64,000 nucleotides of DNA from Linnemannia hyalina (taxonomy: Eukaryota > Mortierellomycota > Mortierellomycetes > Mortierellales > Mortierellaceae): positions 1,736,001 to 1,800,000 of the forward strand of contig JAHRHY010000008.1 in assembly GCA_019671135.1 (NCBI GenBank). Direction: 5' to 3'. A program made the position numbers and the translations under genes. A model generated the notes under the pieces. The model made no database searches. It worked only from the letters and a program-made list of their open reading frames with translations, and was not told the DNA's origin. Each line of letters starts with the position of its first letter. Position 1 is the first letter of the stretch. Shown one piece after another: positions 1 to 10,014 of the stretch.

Positions 1-646
1 TACACTCATGAAGTCGTGACGCTGTGGTATCGAGCACCTGAGATCTTGATGGGCTCTAAACATTACTCGACTGCTGTTGACATGTGGAGCATTGGATGTA
101 TCTTCGCTGAGATGGTTCTTAAGAAACCCCTCTTCCCAGGTATGCCGCCTCTTGAAGTTGTATCTGTTCAAGGCTACTTTCCTATTCTCTGGCTTTCATT
201 AACCTTATACACTTGTTGCCTGTTGAACCGTATGCTAGGCGATTCGGAGATTGACGAGTTGTTCAGGATCTTTAGGCTGCGCGGAACACCTAACGATGAG
301 ATCTGGCCAGGAGTGACAACTTTGAAGGACTGGAAACCGACATTCCCACAGTGGCACCGTCAACCCTTGGAGCAGACACTGCCCACGCTTTGTGCCGAGG
401 GGGTGGATCTCATGGGACAGATGATCGAGTATGACCCTGCCCGGCGCATCTCTGCCAAGCGAGGTATGTCTGAACGGTGCTTTTGCGTTTGCGAGAGGAA
501 GGGATTGAACAAAACTAGCCGTACTGACCTCTCCCTTTACTTGCCGTTGCATAGCTTTGATGCACCCATACTTTGATAGCATTCGAGCTGGTACCCGCCA
601 ACATGTTCCCCCGGGCCAAGCACGCGTTGAAATCCGTAGCCATTAG
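1..646 (+). CDS. cdc2: CDK1/Cdc2-type cyclin-dependent kinase, 3' part only
   Basis: C-terminal ~152 codons of a cell-cycle Ser/Thr kinase that pairs with cyclins; the 5' part lies outside the window. Exons 1-139, 239-463 and 555-646 join in phase. The first exon opens with the activation loop ([14 protein letters not shown], with the T-loop Thr and the APE motif) and then [18 protein letters not shown], the subdomain IX region. The second exon has the CDK-specific stretch [16 protein letters not shown] and the kinase end [11 protein letters not shown]. The last exon gives [10 protein letters not shown] and a short tail ending at TAG 644-646. GDSEID and the Arg-Ile-Ser-Ala-Lys-Arg signature are those of Cdc2/Cdc28 rather than CDK5/Pho85 or CDK7. 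Both introns are about 90-100 bp with gtatg donors. It converges on the Fanzor fusion gene, whose stop is only 152 bp away. Confidence 0.93.
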
Positions 647-798
647 AGTACTAACCGCGGAAAAGCAAAGCTTCAAAGAAATTCATGTTTGTGGAAATGT
701 TACGTATATATTACGTGAATGACGTGTCCGTATCCCTTCGTCCGTCATTAGTCATTGACAGACTAGGATAAATAAACTATAGTTTCAATCTATAGAGG
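647..798. other. convergent intergenic gap with palindromes; possible 3' RNA region of the Fanzor gene
   Basis: This is the 152-bp gap between the stop codons of the CDK1 gene (plus) and the Fanzor fusion (minus). A perfect 12-bp palindrome, aaactatagttt, is at 774-785, only 14 bp beyond the Fanzor stop. A second imperfect palindrome around ttacgtatatattacg is near 701-716. In TnpB and Fanzor systems the guide RNA scaffold overlaps or follows the 3' end of the nuclease ORF, so this is where one would look. That this stretch makes such an RNA is inference only. Confidence 0.4.
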
Positions 799-3700
799 TT
801 ATGAGCTTTGCGGCGACGGTCTTGCAAGGGAAGGGGGGCGTCCGAGATGCTTAAGGTAATGCTTGCCGATGATAGCAATGTTGTGCGCACCCACCAAGTC
901 TCGGTGAATCCACCGCCTGCATTTCACACACGCACAGGTTCTCATCGAGGGCTTAGCAAGTCTTGTCGTCTCACCCATGGAAACGCAGGTTGGGCACATT
1001 GTAGATGTAAGATATTCATCCACTAACGCTACCTTGTACCCAAGGGCCAAGCTCTATCAATTTTAAAAAGGACAAATGAATTAATATACTTGTGTATCCA
1101 GATCGCCATGGTATTGAAGGGACATACGATACTAGTAGATACGACCACCCGTACATCTTCTTTCTACTCTCTCCATTCTCATTATTACCTTCTGCTGTAG
1201 TCTGCGCAAGAACGTCGTGTGGACCGATGTAAGGTTGAACCCTGTCCGAAAAGTCGCGTTTCCCAACGCGAAGAGGACCCTACGCCCTCCCATTGGGTTA
1301 CTCTTCAATGCTTCTTTCACAAGTCGGAGCACGCCTGCCACCGCCATGTCCATCTCTGACAACTTTGCCATTCTATGTTGGTATACGGCCTTCTTCCAGT
1401 CCGACGATGAGTAGAATCCATGAATGATCGGCTCCAACTCGAAATACTGCCGTTGCGCGGATTTGAGGGCGTCCTCTGAGTCGTATTTTGTTGAATGGAG
1501 CGCATTCTCAAGATCATGCATCGAAGGTAGAAAAGTTGCCCTGTTCTTGTCATCCGTCTTCCTCGTCCAAAGGCTCGCGTCGACATTATCTGCGGGACCG
1601 GCTGCTGGGTGTTGTCGCCTCCATTCCTGTTCCCATGCTCTGAAGGCGAGTGTTGGCTGATACAGTGATGCGCGCTTTACCAACAAGTTGACCACAGTTT
1701 TGTCATCGAGACGCACACAGAACGCACCGCTCACGACTTCGCCTGGATCGATGCCAATCACCGCCACCGACTCCAAGTCTTGACCGAATGCTTCAATTAT
1801 CGACTGTCGGGTTGGGTACTGGTTCTCGATACGTCGTAGAAACTCCTTACGACCCGGCGCCTGCCGACTCTTGGTGAGGTCATAGGCCAAAAGTTGCAGC
1901 TGATGGCCGTCCGTGCGGATGAAATTGTTCAATGCATACCGAAAGGAAGACTGTGCGCCTTGGATGTGAGGAGGGGTCGGCAATAGTGGGGGGTTGGAAG
2001 GCGGCGGCACTGCAGATGCTGAGGACGACGACGACGATCCGGCCGAGATGGATGCATTGTGTCGGGTTCGGTAATAGTTAATTCGATCTGTCAGGTGTCG
2101 TGCAAGTGGTCCTTGGTCATAGATGGTGGGGTGGGCAGCCTTGAGTTCACTCATTGTAGCACTTCGTTTCCCGTATGTTGTTTGTTGTTTGTTTGCGAGC
2201 CGAACCGTATTTCGATCTCCAATGAAAAGCATCTTGATGAGGTTCCCGAATGACGTATTGACTTGTAGGTTGGCCCAGTCGTGGCTATGAGGGCTGCCGC
2301 TCCAAATCAATCCGACTTGACCTGCATCTCTTCCCCAAAGGATACGCATCAGTCCCTCCTCCCTAATGTCGATAAAGCTGTCTGCCATCTTGGACTGGGT
2401 ACAGAAACGTGGTCGGTTTGCCGCTGGAAGTGCCATGAGATAGTTCCAGCATGATCGGATGTGTCCAGGCTGATAGACAATTTTTTTCGACTTTTTCCTG
2501 GGGTTCTCATCATCGGCATCATCGTCTAGAATAGTACCGTCATCGTCTAGAGTAGTGCCGTCATCACCAGGTTTGTCTTCATCCTCCTGTTCGACTTTTG
2601 GAAGTAGGGCGGGATCGAACTCCAGCTTCTCCATCTATTTTATTGCAAAAAGAAAAAAAGACACAATATTAGAATATGCAATACACTCTCTCCAATTATC
2701 AATGGCGCTTCATCAACGAATTGGGCGATTAGTACCTTTGTGCGTATAGTCTGTGGGAGCTTCTTGTAATGCAACTTCATAGCCAAACAGATCTTGGGCG
2801 CCAGATCATCGATGACAACACCGAGGGGTATGCTGGATGGGTTAACAGCCTTGAATCCCGGATGGAACCCCTTGAAGGCCGCAAAAATCGACACTGCCTC
2901 TGCCTGTGCTTCCTTCGACTTTGGCTTGTTGGCTGTAGGTCCTAGTGCTTTTGTCGAATCTCGGAGAACAAACGACAACAGATTCCCAATAACAATCTCT
3001 GCCCAGTCTGAATCCAGAATATCCTCCAGAAAGGACGTCGGCGGCGAACTAGAGAGTAGCTCTCCAAGGATCCGCATTTCGAGCATCTTGTAGACAAAAT
3101 GCTTGGCAGTATTGACGATAGACACAGCCATATCAAGTCTCTGAGCAACCATGTCGACGTTCGCCGGGGTGAGATCGGTAGCTCGTTTCAGGCACCCCTT
3201 GACTGATCCAGTGGTAAGTGTGACAGTGGCGAAAACAGACTTGAATGACTTCTTCAGAGCAGCATAACCAGGCCTGTCCTGGTGATAGTCAAGATGCTTC
3301 TTCTTCTTCTTTTTCTTGGCTACAGGGGCAGTGGCAGCTTGTTCGTTGGTGGTAGCGGGATCCTTTGGCTTGTATGGTCGAGGGGTTGATGGTTTCAGAC
3401 CAGACAATTCTACGTCCTCGACGGGGCTGGCGTTCTCAAGGTTGACCGTTTGGGGTACGTATCGATCTGCTTGATCCGTCCGGGATCGGAATCTAGAAAT
3501 AAACGCGCCAATGTTATGAAGAATAATATTAGTACAGAAGCAATAGAAGTCAATACAAATGGCTGGATATAACTGAAGATGACGCTAAAAAGTACTTACT
3601 TTGTCCTCTGCCATTTCTGCCTTCTCCTTGACCGGGCGCGTGAGCCATGGCGCATTTCTTGTTTTCTACTCTTTTTGTAGAGTGGAGGTGCTTGGTCGAT

Positions 3701-5291
3701 AATAGGTGTGGGCGCTGATGGTCCTGTATGTGATGTTTGGCTCCTTGAGAAACGCTCCCAGTTGGTCTTCGCCTTTTTCATCTCAACTTCCTGAATGATA
3801 GTCGTGACAAGGCTGTGGATATCGGGTGTGCTGGAAGTCGTTTCGGTCCCACCCATAGGTAAAGGATGCTCGGTGCACATCACGAACGCCTGAAGGGCAT
3901 GATCGAACTGGCTGTCTTTTACGTTCTTCTGGTACTGAGTCATCTCGACCCTGTTCAAGGACCTTTTGGCGTGTTTCTTATACAGTTGCATGTGTTTCCC
4001 ATATTGGAGGTAGGACTCCTCTGCGATCTTCTGGAGCTTGTCGGCGCTGTCGTATACAATCTTCAAGTACTGAATGACGTGGTGTTTGAATTGTCCAAGT
4101 CGCTCCTGGTCGCTCAATCCGTCGAGTCCGTCCAATGTAAACGTCCGAACAATGTCAGCGTTCGACACCAAGCCATAGTAAGGAACGCCGTCGGTATAGT
4201 CGTTTGTTGTTAATATACCAAGAAGAAGAAGGTGGGCTGGAGTGGGGAGCTGGTGTCGATCCATAAGGTCCTGCTTCTGGAATGTTTTCCACTGACTGCC
4301 GACAGGAATAGTGATCGATGTAGAGGCCTCATAGACCAACAAGTCAGAGTCTTTGGTGATGATTCGTACATCCTCCGGCTTGACGGCATTATTGAGACAA
4401 CGGGCAATACAGCAGTCGGCTTGGTGGGGGCAGCGACATATTGTCCACCCCAGATTCTGAAGAGCATCCAGCACTTGTCTCGCGGCATCGGGTGGTGCCC
4501 GATAAACAGACTTTAGGCGCCGGTATAGCCGTTTCGTCCCTTTGATCTTGTCTTCGTCGTAGTCCTCCATGAGTTTTCTCATCCGCGTTGTTAGATCACG
4601 GTCCCGTTTCTGATGGGCGTGCTCTTTCTCGACCGAACGGGGACCGTCGGCATGGATTGTTGTGCGCCCCTGTGAGACTTTTTTCGTGAGGATGTCGTGA
4701 ATAACCTGGCCTATGTGGCCATAGTCCTATTGAAAACACAAAGCAATGAGATAGTATTAGGTATATTTCTTACAGCAGCTTTGTCTTTGCCGGTTGTATT
4801 TGAAAATCGAATGTACTTACAATGCCTTTGTTTTCGGTACGTGTTGTTGTGAGAGTACCATTGCTGTCGAGAAAGATCTGAGCTGGTCCTCCTTGCAGTA
4901 GGTGTTGGACCTGTGTCATAAGGGTTGTCGGAACCGAGCCAGGAGGGATCGCAACAAACACAGGACCGGTCGATGTACTTGTGCCTGAGGGAGCTCCCAA
5001 TGTGAGGCGAGCATGTTTGATGGATGGACTCCCCGACTCGGTCCCCTCAGACCCAGATGGCGAATGTGGATGTTTTTGTTCGCCTGGTACGTTGGTAGCG
5101 ACAGTTGTTTTTAGTGAGTAGTGCAGTCGGGCCTGCCTGGCTTCGATGCTGACGGTTCCGTAAAATGCACGCGAGTTCAACAGGGCGAAAAACATCGCCG
5201 GAAAGTCCACATGGCATGTTTTTTGGGTGAGATCTTCCTCGATTCCGTCGGAGGCCTCCTTGATCCATGAAGGATGGACACTGATTCCCAT
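799..5291 (-). CDS. FEN1/XPG-like nuclease fused to Fanzor (TnpB-like RuvC) nuclease, 1369 aa
   Basis: Five exons join in phase: 5291-4821, 4726-3600, 3492-2736, 2634-1133, 1051-799 (introns 81-107 bp, donors gtaagt, gtaagt, gtacta, gtatcg). Residues about 20-340 look like a FEN1/XPG flap nuclease: VDF (D29), HADG (D184), PHQADC (Q259, D261), KDSD (D283, D285) and NDY (D333). Their spacing is close to FEN1 D34/D86/E158/E160/D179/D181/D233, apart from a ~120-residue Ser/Gly/Pro insert after the first motif and Gln for one Glu. Basic NLS-like clusters follow (end of exon 2, poly-Lys in exon 3, RKKSKK in exon 4). The C-terminal third is Fanzor/TnpB: NFIRTDG, RuvC-I GIDPG (D1081), RuvC-II VDEYLTS (E1298), zinc ribbon CPTC plus CVKC, RuvC-III RDLVGAHNI (D1337). 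All three RuvC acids are present and no frame break is seen, so it may be active. ATG 5291 is the first Met after a TATA at 5580-5586. The RuvC/Zn-ribbon assignment is very secure; the single-transcript fusion rests on splice phase. Confidence 0.87.
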
Positions 5292-6419
5292 TCTTGAACT
5301 ATGTTAAGAAAAGTGTGAGAGCTAGTGTGAGTCTTCTTGCTTGATAAGTTGTGAAAGGGTATAATGAGTACTGTTCGCAATCACATCCAGCATCGGCCTT
5401 ACAGAATGGCTGTTGTGGGTTGCTTCGAAAGGGTGTGGCGAAGATATATGTAAAGTAGTATGTAGGTGGATGTGGAGGAATAGGTGGATGTGGAGGAGAG
5501 TGTGAGATGTGAGGTGTGCTGAGGAGAGTGTGGTTAGAGAGGAAGAAAGAAAGAGGGAAGAAGGAAAATGGAAGCGGGATTTTATAGGAAAAGTGGGCAG
5601 TGGAAAGGACAAAGGCTTACATGTCGAGACCACTATCACTCAATCATCACACACAAGCGATATAATCTATACCATTCAGGAACAAATCGCCAAAACAAAA
5701 GCCCAAAAATAACCTGACATTTCCACGATAACTTGCTTCATGCATACCGTGGATGATGGTCACCATCACAAACACCTTTTGTCTCTTTCATATCTCCTTC
5801 ATGTCTCTTTCATGTCTCTTTTTGGTTCTCTCATTGTCCCTCTCTTTTTTCTTTTTGCCTCTCTCTCTCTCCCTCTTTGTTTCCATATCATACAGCAAGA
5901 AACCATTTCCACAATAACCTGCTTCATGTATACCGTGGATGATGGTCACCATCACAAACACCTTTTGTTCTCTCATTGTCCCTTTCTTTTTTCCTTTTGC
6001 CTCTCTCTCTCTCTCTTTGTTTCCACACCATGCAGCATGAAGTCACCAAAACAATAACCCAAGAGTTTATTGTGGAAATGGCAGGGCTATGGTTTTGCTT
6101 CAAAAAAAAACAAAAAATAAGGCCTGTTTTATTCGCACCTTGGGTGATGGTCAACATCGCAAACCATATTCTCTTCTTTTCTTCTCTTTTTGGTACTCTC
6201 TTTGTCTCATTCCTTTCTCTTTTTGGTTCTTTCTTTATCTCTTTCATGTCTCGTTTTGCCTCTCTCATTGTACCTCTGCTTCTCTTGTTGGCCCTTTGAG
6301 CCCCTATTATCTCTCGCCCATATACAAAAGCACACACAGTAAACTAATAACGAACCTTAAGTCAACCACACATTTGCACACTCATCACTCTACACTCTCC
6401 TGGAACAATAGCGTCAACC
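5292..6419. promoter_or_regulatory. upstream region of the Fanzor fusion; TATA box and C/T-rich degenerate repeats
   Basis: The minus-strand sequence upstream of ATG 5291 carries a TATAAAA at 5586-5580, 289 bp from the start, followed downstream by C/T-rich leader. From about 5717 to 6290 the plus strand has two clear and one weaker copy of a ~190-bp unit made of a conserved head (CATACCGTGGATGATGG, at 5740 and 5929) and a CTTT/CTCT-rich tail. The 15-mer ccatttccacaataa at about 5904 has an exact inverted copy at about 6068. No coding gene is supported here. Confidence 0.55.
5717..6290. repeat. degenerate tandem repeat, ~190-bp unit, with internal inverted 15-mer
   Basis: Unit 1 starts near 5717 and unit 2 near 5904. 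They share the head with ataacttgcttcatg / ataacctgcttcatg, the block CCGTGGATGATGGTCACC with caccatcacaaacac, and a pyrimidine tail ending in tgtttcca. A third, more diverged relative begins near 6050, where the head is inverted. The CT tails are microsatellite-like. Origin unknown; it could be a decayed element or replication slippage. Confidence 0.6.
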
Positions 6420-7980
6420 ATGTCCGCCTTTATCAAGCTGACTGAACTCGTCACGACGCCAATCTAGGCCAAGTCTGCAACGTCCGCAAATTTCTTTGAG
6501 CTCGAAACACTCCCCAACATCAACATCCACCATCAAGATGTCACCATCACCTCCCGATGTCAGCCCCCAATCAACAGACGGATCATTGACCAGATTGTGC
6601 TGCTCAAACGTGATGGGCGCACTGAGCGGGCGTATTCTGCCCGCCCTAGTCATTACTAACCATCCTTCGTCCCGCGACGCCAAGTATGCAACCTCTATCC
6701 GAACCCAAGGAGCGCGCCTAAAAAACTATCGCAGACCTCGAGGACACTTATGGTCATCGAGCTTGCGAGAGCAATCTTTGGTTCGTAAGTATATCTGAGA
6801 AAGTGTCGATTGTGGCGATTTCTGTTGGATGGGCTACGAATTCGTGCTAACCTACCGTTCACTTCTGCTTTCGGCAATTCTTTGCATCTTTTGCAGGACC
6901 AAGAAAAAGCCTGAGAGGATATTGCTCTACCTCAACAGAGTCTCGGAGGGTCAGTTTGTGCAAGTCCACCAAGTCGAAGTGGATGCCATTCGGTCGGCTT
7001 CCAAGAAGCTACAAGTTACGTATGCTCCCAAGTGCCACTTTTGCCCCAAGGCTGCCAGGCCCCAGGTTGTCCAGGTTATGCGAAAATAGGCTTTGTCCTA
7101 GTTCCGTTGAACGCGCCATGGATTTCTGATTTCTCGTCACGTGACTTTCGCCAGCTGAGCATTCAAGATCCCAAACCCCAAGCCCCGTCTAATGTCCTAA
7201 GCCTCGTCCAACATCCAAGCCCCGTCCAATGTCCAAGCGCCGCCTTGGTTCCTTCTGTTCATTCGGCCCTTAGCATAAATAAACCCCTTGTTCCCCTGTC
7301 TTGTTCCCCAGTCTGCAATAACTCACTTGCATCTGTCCCCTGCCTTACTTCTGCACACTCTTCGTATTCCTTCCTTTTCCTTCATAATAAAATATAACAA
7401 AAGCAATACACATTCTTCCAAGTCCTGTCTGACCATTGCACCAAGATCACGTCTGTCGTAGTCCAGAAGCGCCATCACAATCTCTTCTTTCTAATGCAGA
7501 AGGGCCAGGCCGATCGATCGGGAAACTGTCCGCCCGGAACTGTGGTCGACACTGGCATTGTTCATCCATTCCAATTTGATTTTACTTCCAGTAGCAAGCG
7601 GGTCTGATTGGAACTTCGAGACCTGCCCTCCACAACGTTCTCTGCGATGGGAGCTGATTTACGTCGGACAGTCTCCAGACTCTAACCTACAGACTATGCT
7701 ACCTGTATGCTCGATGCACTCGATCCGTCTCTATGGTTTCTGCGGAGTACTATGCCCACCTGGTCGCGCAGCGAGCACGTTTCCACCAAGGGCGTCAATT
7801 GGAGCAAGGCCACGCCTTCGGAAGGATTGGGTGAGTCGATTACCTACGCGCCCGTAAAGCAGCAGCTTCAGAAGGGTATGTTATATACGAACCGTGCTAA
7901 GACGTTGAAGAGATATCTACATGGCAGAAAGCTGACCCTTTCGTCTTGCTTTGCTTTTTCTGGTGATGTGGTTTATGTGA
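6420..7980 (+). pseudogene. Argonaute pseudogene: ArgoN start joined to PIWI end, internal deletion, LTR insertion
   Basis: From ATG 6420 the reading frame gives MSAFIKLTELVT, an in-frame TAG, then SANFFELETLPNINIHH and DVTIT, the typical N-terminal domain of an Argonaute. After ~75 codons it jumps to the PIWI domain (DAKYATSIRTQGARL, IADLED, MVIELARAIFGS in shifted frames). ArgoL, PAZ and MID are missing. An intron 6785-6896 joins in phase to TKKKPERILLY and VSEGQF. The RDG of the catalytic motif reads LNR. After the solo LTR (7033-7440) coding resumes with ITSVVVQKRHHNLFF, GNCPPGTVVD, GIVHP, then frameshifted [32 protein letters not shown] and a terminal VMWFM with stop 7978-7980. Several frameshifts and stops make it nonfunctional. 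Family identity is firm; whether a complete Argonaute exists elsewhere cannot be seen. Confidence 0.9.
7033..7440 (+). mobile_element. solo LTR (408 bp) inserted in the Argonaute pseudogene
   Basis: The insert begins TGCCACTT and ends CATTGCA, the TG...CA ends of LTR retrotransposons. It is flanked by a perfect 5-bp target duplication, CCAAG, at 7028-7032 and 7441-7445. Deleting the insert and one CCAAG restores the Argonaute codons AAG-ATC in frame, which independently proves the borders. Inside are a TATA-like cataaataaa near 7274 and an AATAAA near 7387, both in plus orientation and in promoter-then-polyA order. A 5-bp duplication fits Ty3/Gypsy or Copia. It has no internal coding part, so it is a solo LTR left by recombination. 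Confidence 0.9.
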
Positions 7981-8422
7981 GCCCGGCCCTTCAGCCATTT
8001 GCTACCCTTGCTTGTCTGCAACCGCACTCGTGCGACCTCCCTTCCCCATCGCCCACAATACCGATTGGCTTGTTTTGAACTACATTTCGATAAAAAATAA
8101 TGCAAGTTAACGATGGGTGTCCGTGAACGTTGGCTGGTTGTGACCACCGCGTCCGTGTATTGATTTTTATTTTTTTGCTTTATGAGGAAGTGAAAGAATT
8201 ATAAGATGCTTGTGGAGACAAAGAGCTTTTCAAAAGGCTAAAACCAAAAAAAAAAAGAATGACTGTCCACAGTGTTTTAAGCGTTGGCGAGTTCAAGAAA
8301 AAAAGAAAAAAAAAAGACGCTCTCTATTCCTCAAGGGGTTGTTGAGATCAATCAGTCCTTATCATAAGCGAGGCCTGGTTCCACTGTTTAGTGCGATGGT
8401 CCCTCGTGATTGTTCGACTCTA
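7981..8422. other. intergenic, A/T-rich, no gene seen
   Basis: Short A-runs at 8249 and 8300 and AATAAA-like signals; the minus-strand half is the 3' flank of the promethin-like gene. Nothing coding is supported. Confidence 0.5.
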
Positions 8423-9102
8423 TTAGCCGTTGGCTCGTCGACCGCCCTTATTAGCCCTCTGCTTGGCCTCCCGGATCTGTCGCTTAGCCTTGCGCAAGTC
8501 ACCATGTCCCCAGATCATACTTAGGACTGCACAGGAAAGGAGGTACCCGACATAGGCGACCATGCTGACCAACCCGACGCCGCAGGCAACCAGCAGCGAG
8601 ACTCCCAAGGCTGGGAGCAGGAAAACCAAGCTGAAAATTGCGAATCCTACCTAAACAGAGATAAGGTGATGATTGGCACATGTAGATGATGATGGGTTAG
8701 GGTAGGGAGTTTCGGATCAGTATCGTCTATCAGGCTTTGGTATTCGAGTGCGTATCATCATTGTCATTGTGCCAAAGAAACATATCTCACTTCAACAATG
8801 GTAAATCCAATCCCTCCAACGATCAAGGACCCAAGGGTGACAAACCCCATGAAGCCCATGAAGCAGCCCAGAGGAAAAGCCGATATGACTCCAAACCCAA
8901 CGACCCCAATCTTGACACTGGTGGGAGCTTGGACATATAGATTCTTGAGGTATCCCGCGGGAGGGAAAACATAGTGCTGGACTATACCCATCTGGTTGAC
9001 AGACTCCAGTGCCGATTGAGCTTTGCTGGCGACGATCTGGGGGGCTTCATGGGTGGCGTCTCGGGCTTGGTCGACTTGTCGCTCGATGTTCGTTGTGGCC
9101 AT
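8423..9102 (-). CDS. promethin/LDAF1-like lipid-droplet membrane protein, 179 aa
   Basis: Two exons, 9102-8791 and 8650-8423, join in phase 0 (donor gtgaga, acceptor tgtttag). The N-terminal ~60 residues are soluble, followed from about residue 65 to 150 by a continuous hydrophobic block rich in Gly (VKIGVVGFGVISAF, GFMGFVTLGSLIVGG, FSLVFLLPALGVSLLVACGV, LLSCAVLSMIWG). The protein ends in a basic amphipathic tail (KAKRQIREAKQRANKGGRR). This layout and length match promethin/LDAF1 (Pfam Promethin), which partners seipin at ER sites of lipid-droplet formation; a role there is inference. Mortierella species are oleaginous, which would fit. It could also be another small ER hairpin protein. Confidence 0.75.
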
Positions 9103-9482
9103 GGTGGGTGTTGGTGGTAACTTGCGATGGTTTTGCTGGGGTGGCAGTGACTGGAGGTGAAGGATGTGTGGGGTGAGGCTAAAGCAGCGGGATTGCGTTG
9201 AAGGGACAGACTCGGGTGGTGATACTGGTGCGTGAAGGGATGTGGATAGAAATAGTCAAAATGGAGGCGATCGTTGACCGTGTTGCAGTTGAAGGGGTGG
9301 AAAGAGCAGAAAGTGGGAAGAGGAAGTGAACATGAGAGCTGAGAAAATTATGGTTACCTACGATATCCAAGTATTACTTGCATTGAGGGAAAGTGATGAG
9401 AGATCGGAGCATTTCTAAAAATCAAGTGCGATAGAGGCAATAGATGCGTCGTGTTGAGACATTACGCGTTGATTTTTTATCT
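9103..9482. other. upstream region of the promethin-like gene
   Basis: Purine-rich on the plus strand, that is, a C/T-rich leader for the minus-strand gene that starts at 9102. No coding sequence is seen. Confidence 0.5.
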
Positions 9483-10014
9483 TTAGAGCACGATAAAGAG
9501 AAAGGCAAGATAGAATCTTGAGGGCGGAGAGGCAATAAGGAGATCACGAGGACTCTCGTCGAACCTAATCTGGGATGGTTGTGTCGCCAGCAATCGCTGT
9601 ATGTCTTCAATGAGAGTCGACGAGCCGGAGCTGGAGGGGTCGGAGGCGTTTTTTAGAGGAAGCAGTGTCGGCGATGTCCTCATCCTCGACGTCAACTGCT
9701 CGTTTTGGACTGCATGAAGCCTGCTGTGTAGATGTTGTTGTGTGAGTAGACATGCCCGCGTCATCGTCGTCGGTTGCTCGCTCTGGGCCGGATGAAGTCT
9801 GCTGTGTCGATGTTGTTGCGTGGTTAGACATATGACGTCGGGCCGACTTTGCAACGAACTGCGCCGTTTCATGGAAACTCAGCGCGTTCACCAACGCAAA
9901 AAATATCGATGATAAGTTGACTTCGCATCTCTTGGTCTGATCTTTCTTCACTCCGTCTGTCACCTTGATCCAGCGCTCTTCTTTTTTTCCTTTCTGTCTT
10001 GGAGTCAATTTCAT
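9483..10014 (-). pseudogene. solitary paralogue of exon 1 of the FEN1-Fanzor gene, frameshifted
   Basis: From ATG 10014 the product reads RWIKVTDGVKKDQTKRCEV, FFALVNALSFHET and AKSARRHMSN. These align with SWIKEASDGIEEDLTQKTC, FFALLNSRAFYGT and EARQARLHYS of the Fanzor-fusion exon 1. The frame ends at 9607, but in the next frame the homology continues (STLIEDIQRLLATQPSQI against TTLMTQVQHLLQGGPAQI). The shift maps to an A6 run at about 9651-9656 on the minus strand. The FEN1-like first Asp is Asn here (CEVNL). No homologue of the later exons follows. A TATAAAA at 10097-10091 is ~80 bp upstream, so transcription is possible. It is a 5' fragment of a second family copy, or a truncated gene with a recent indel. 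Confidence 0.8.

Noticed and set aside
1132..5291. Four separate minus-strand genes instead of one
   Set aside because: Every junction has GT-AG signals that join in the correct phase, and the stops lie directly behind donors; the RuvC motifs are only complete after joining the last two exons.
5717..6290. CRISPR-like array
   Set aside because: Only two to three diverged long units with microsatellite tails in a eukaryotic genome; not a regular repeat-spacer pattern.
6829..7857. Several short plus-strand proteins
   Set aside because: They are frames of the broken Argonaute pseudogene and of the solo LTR.
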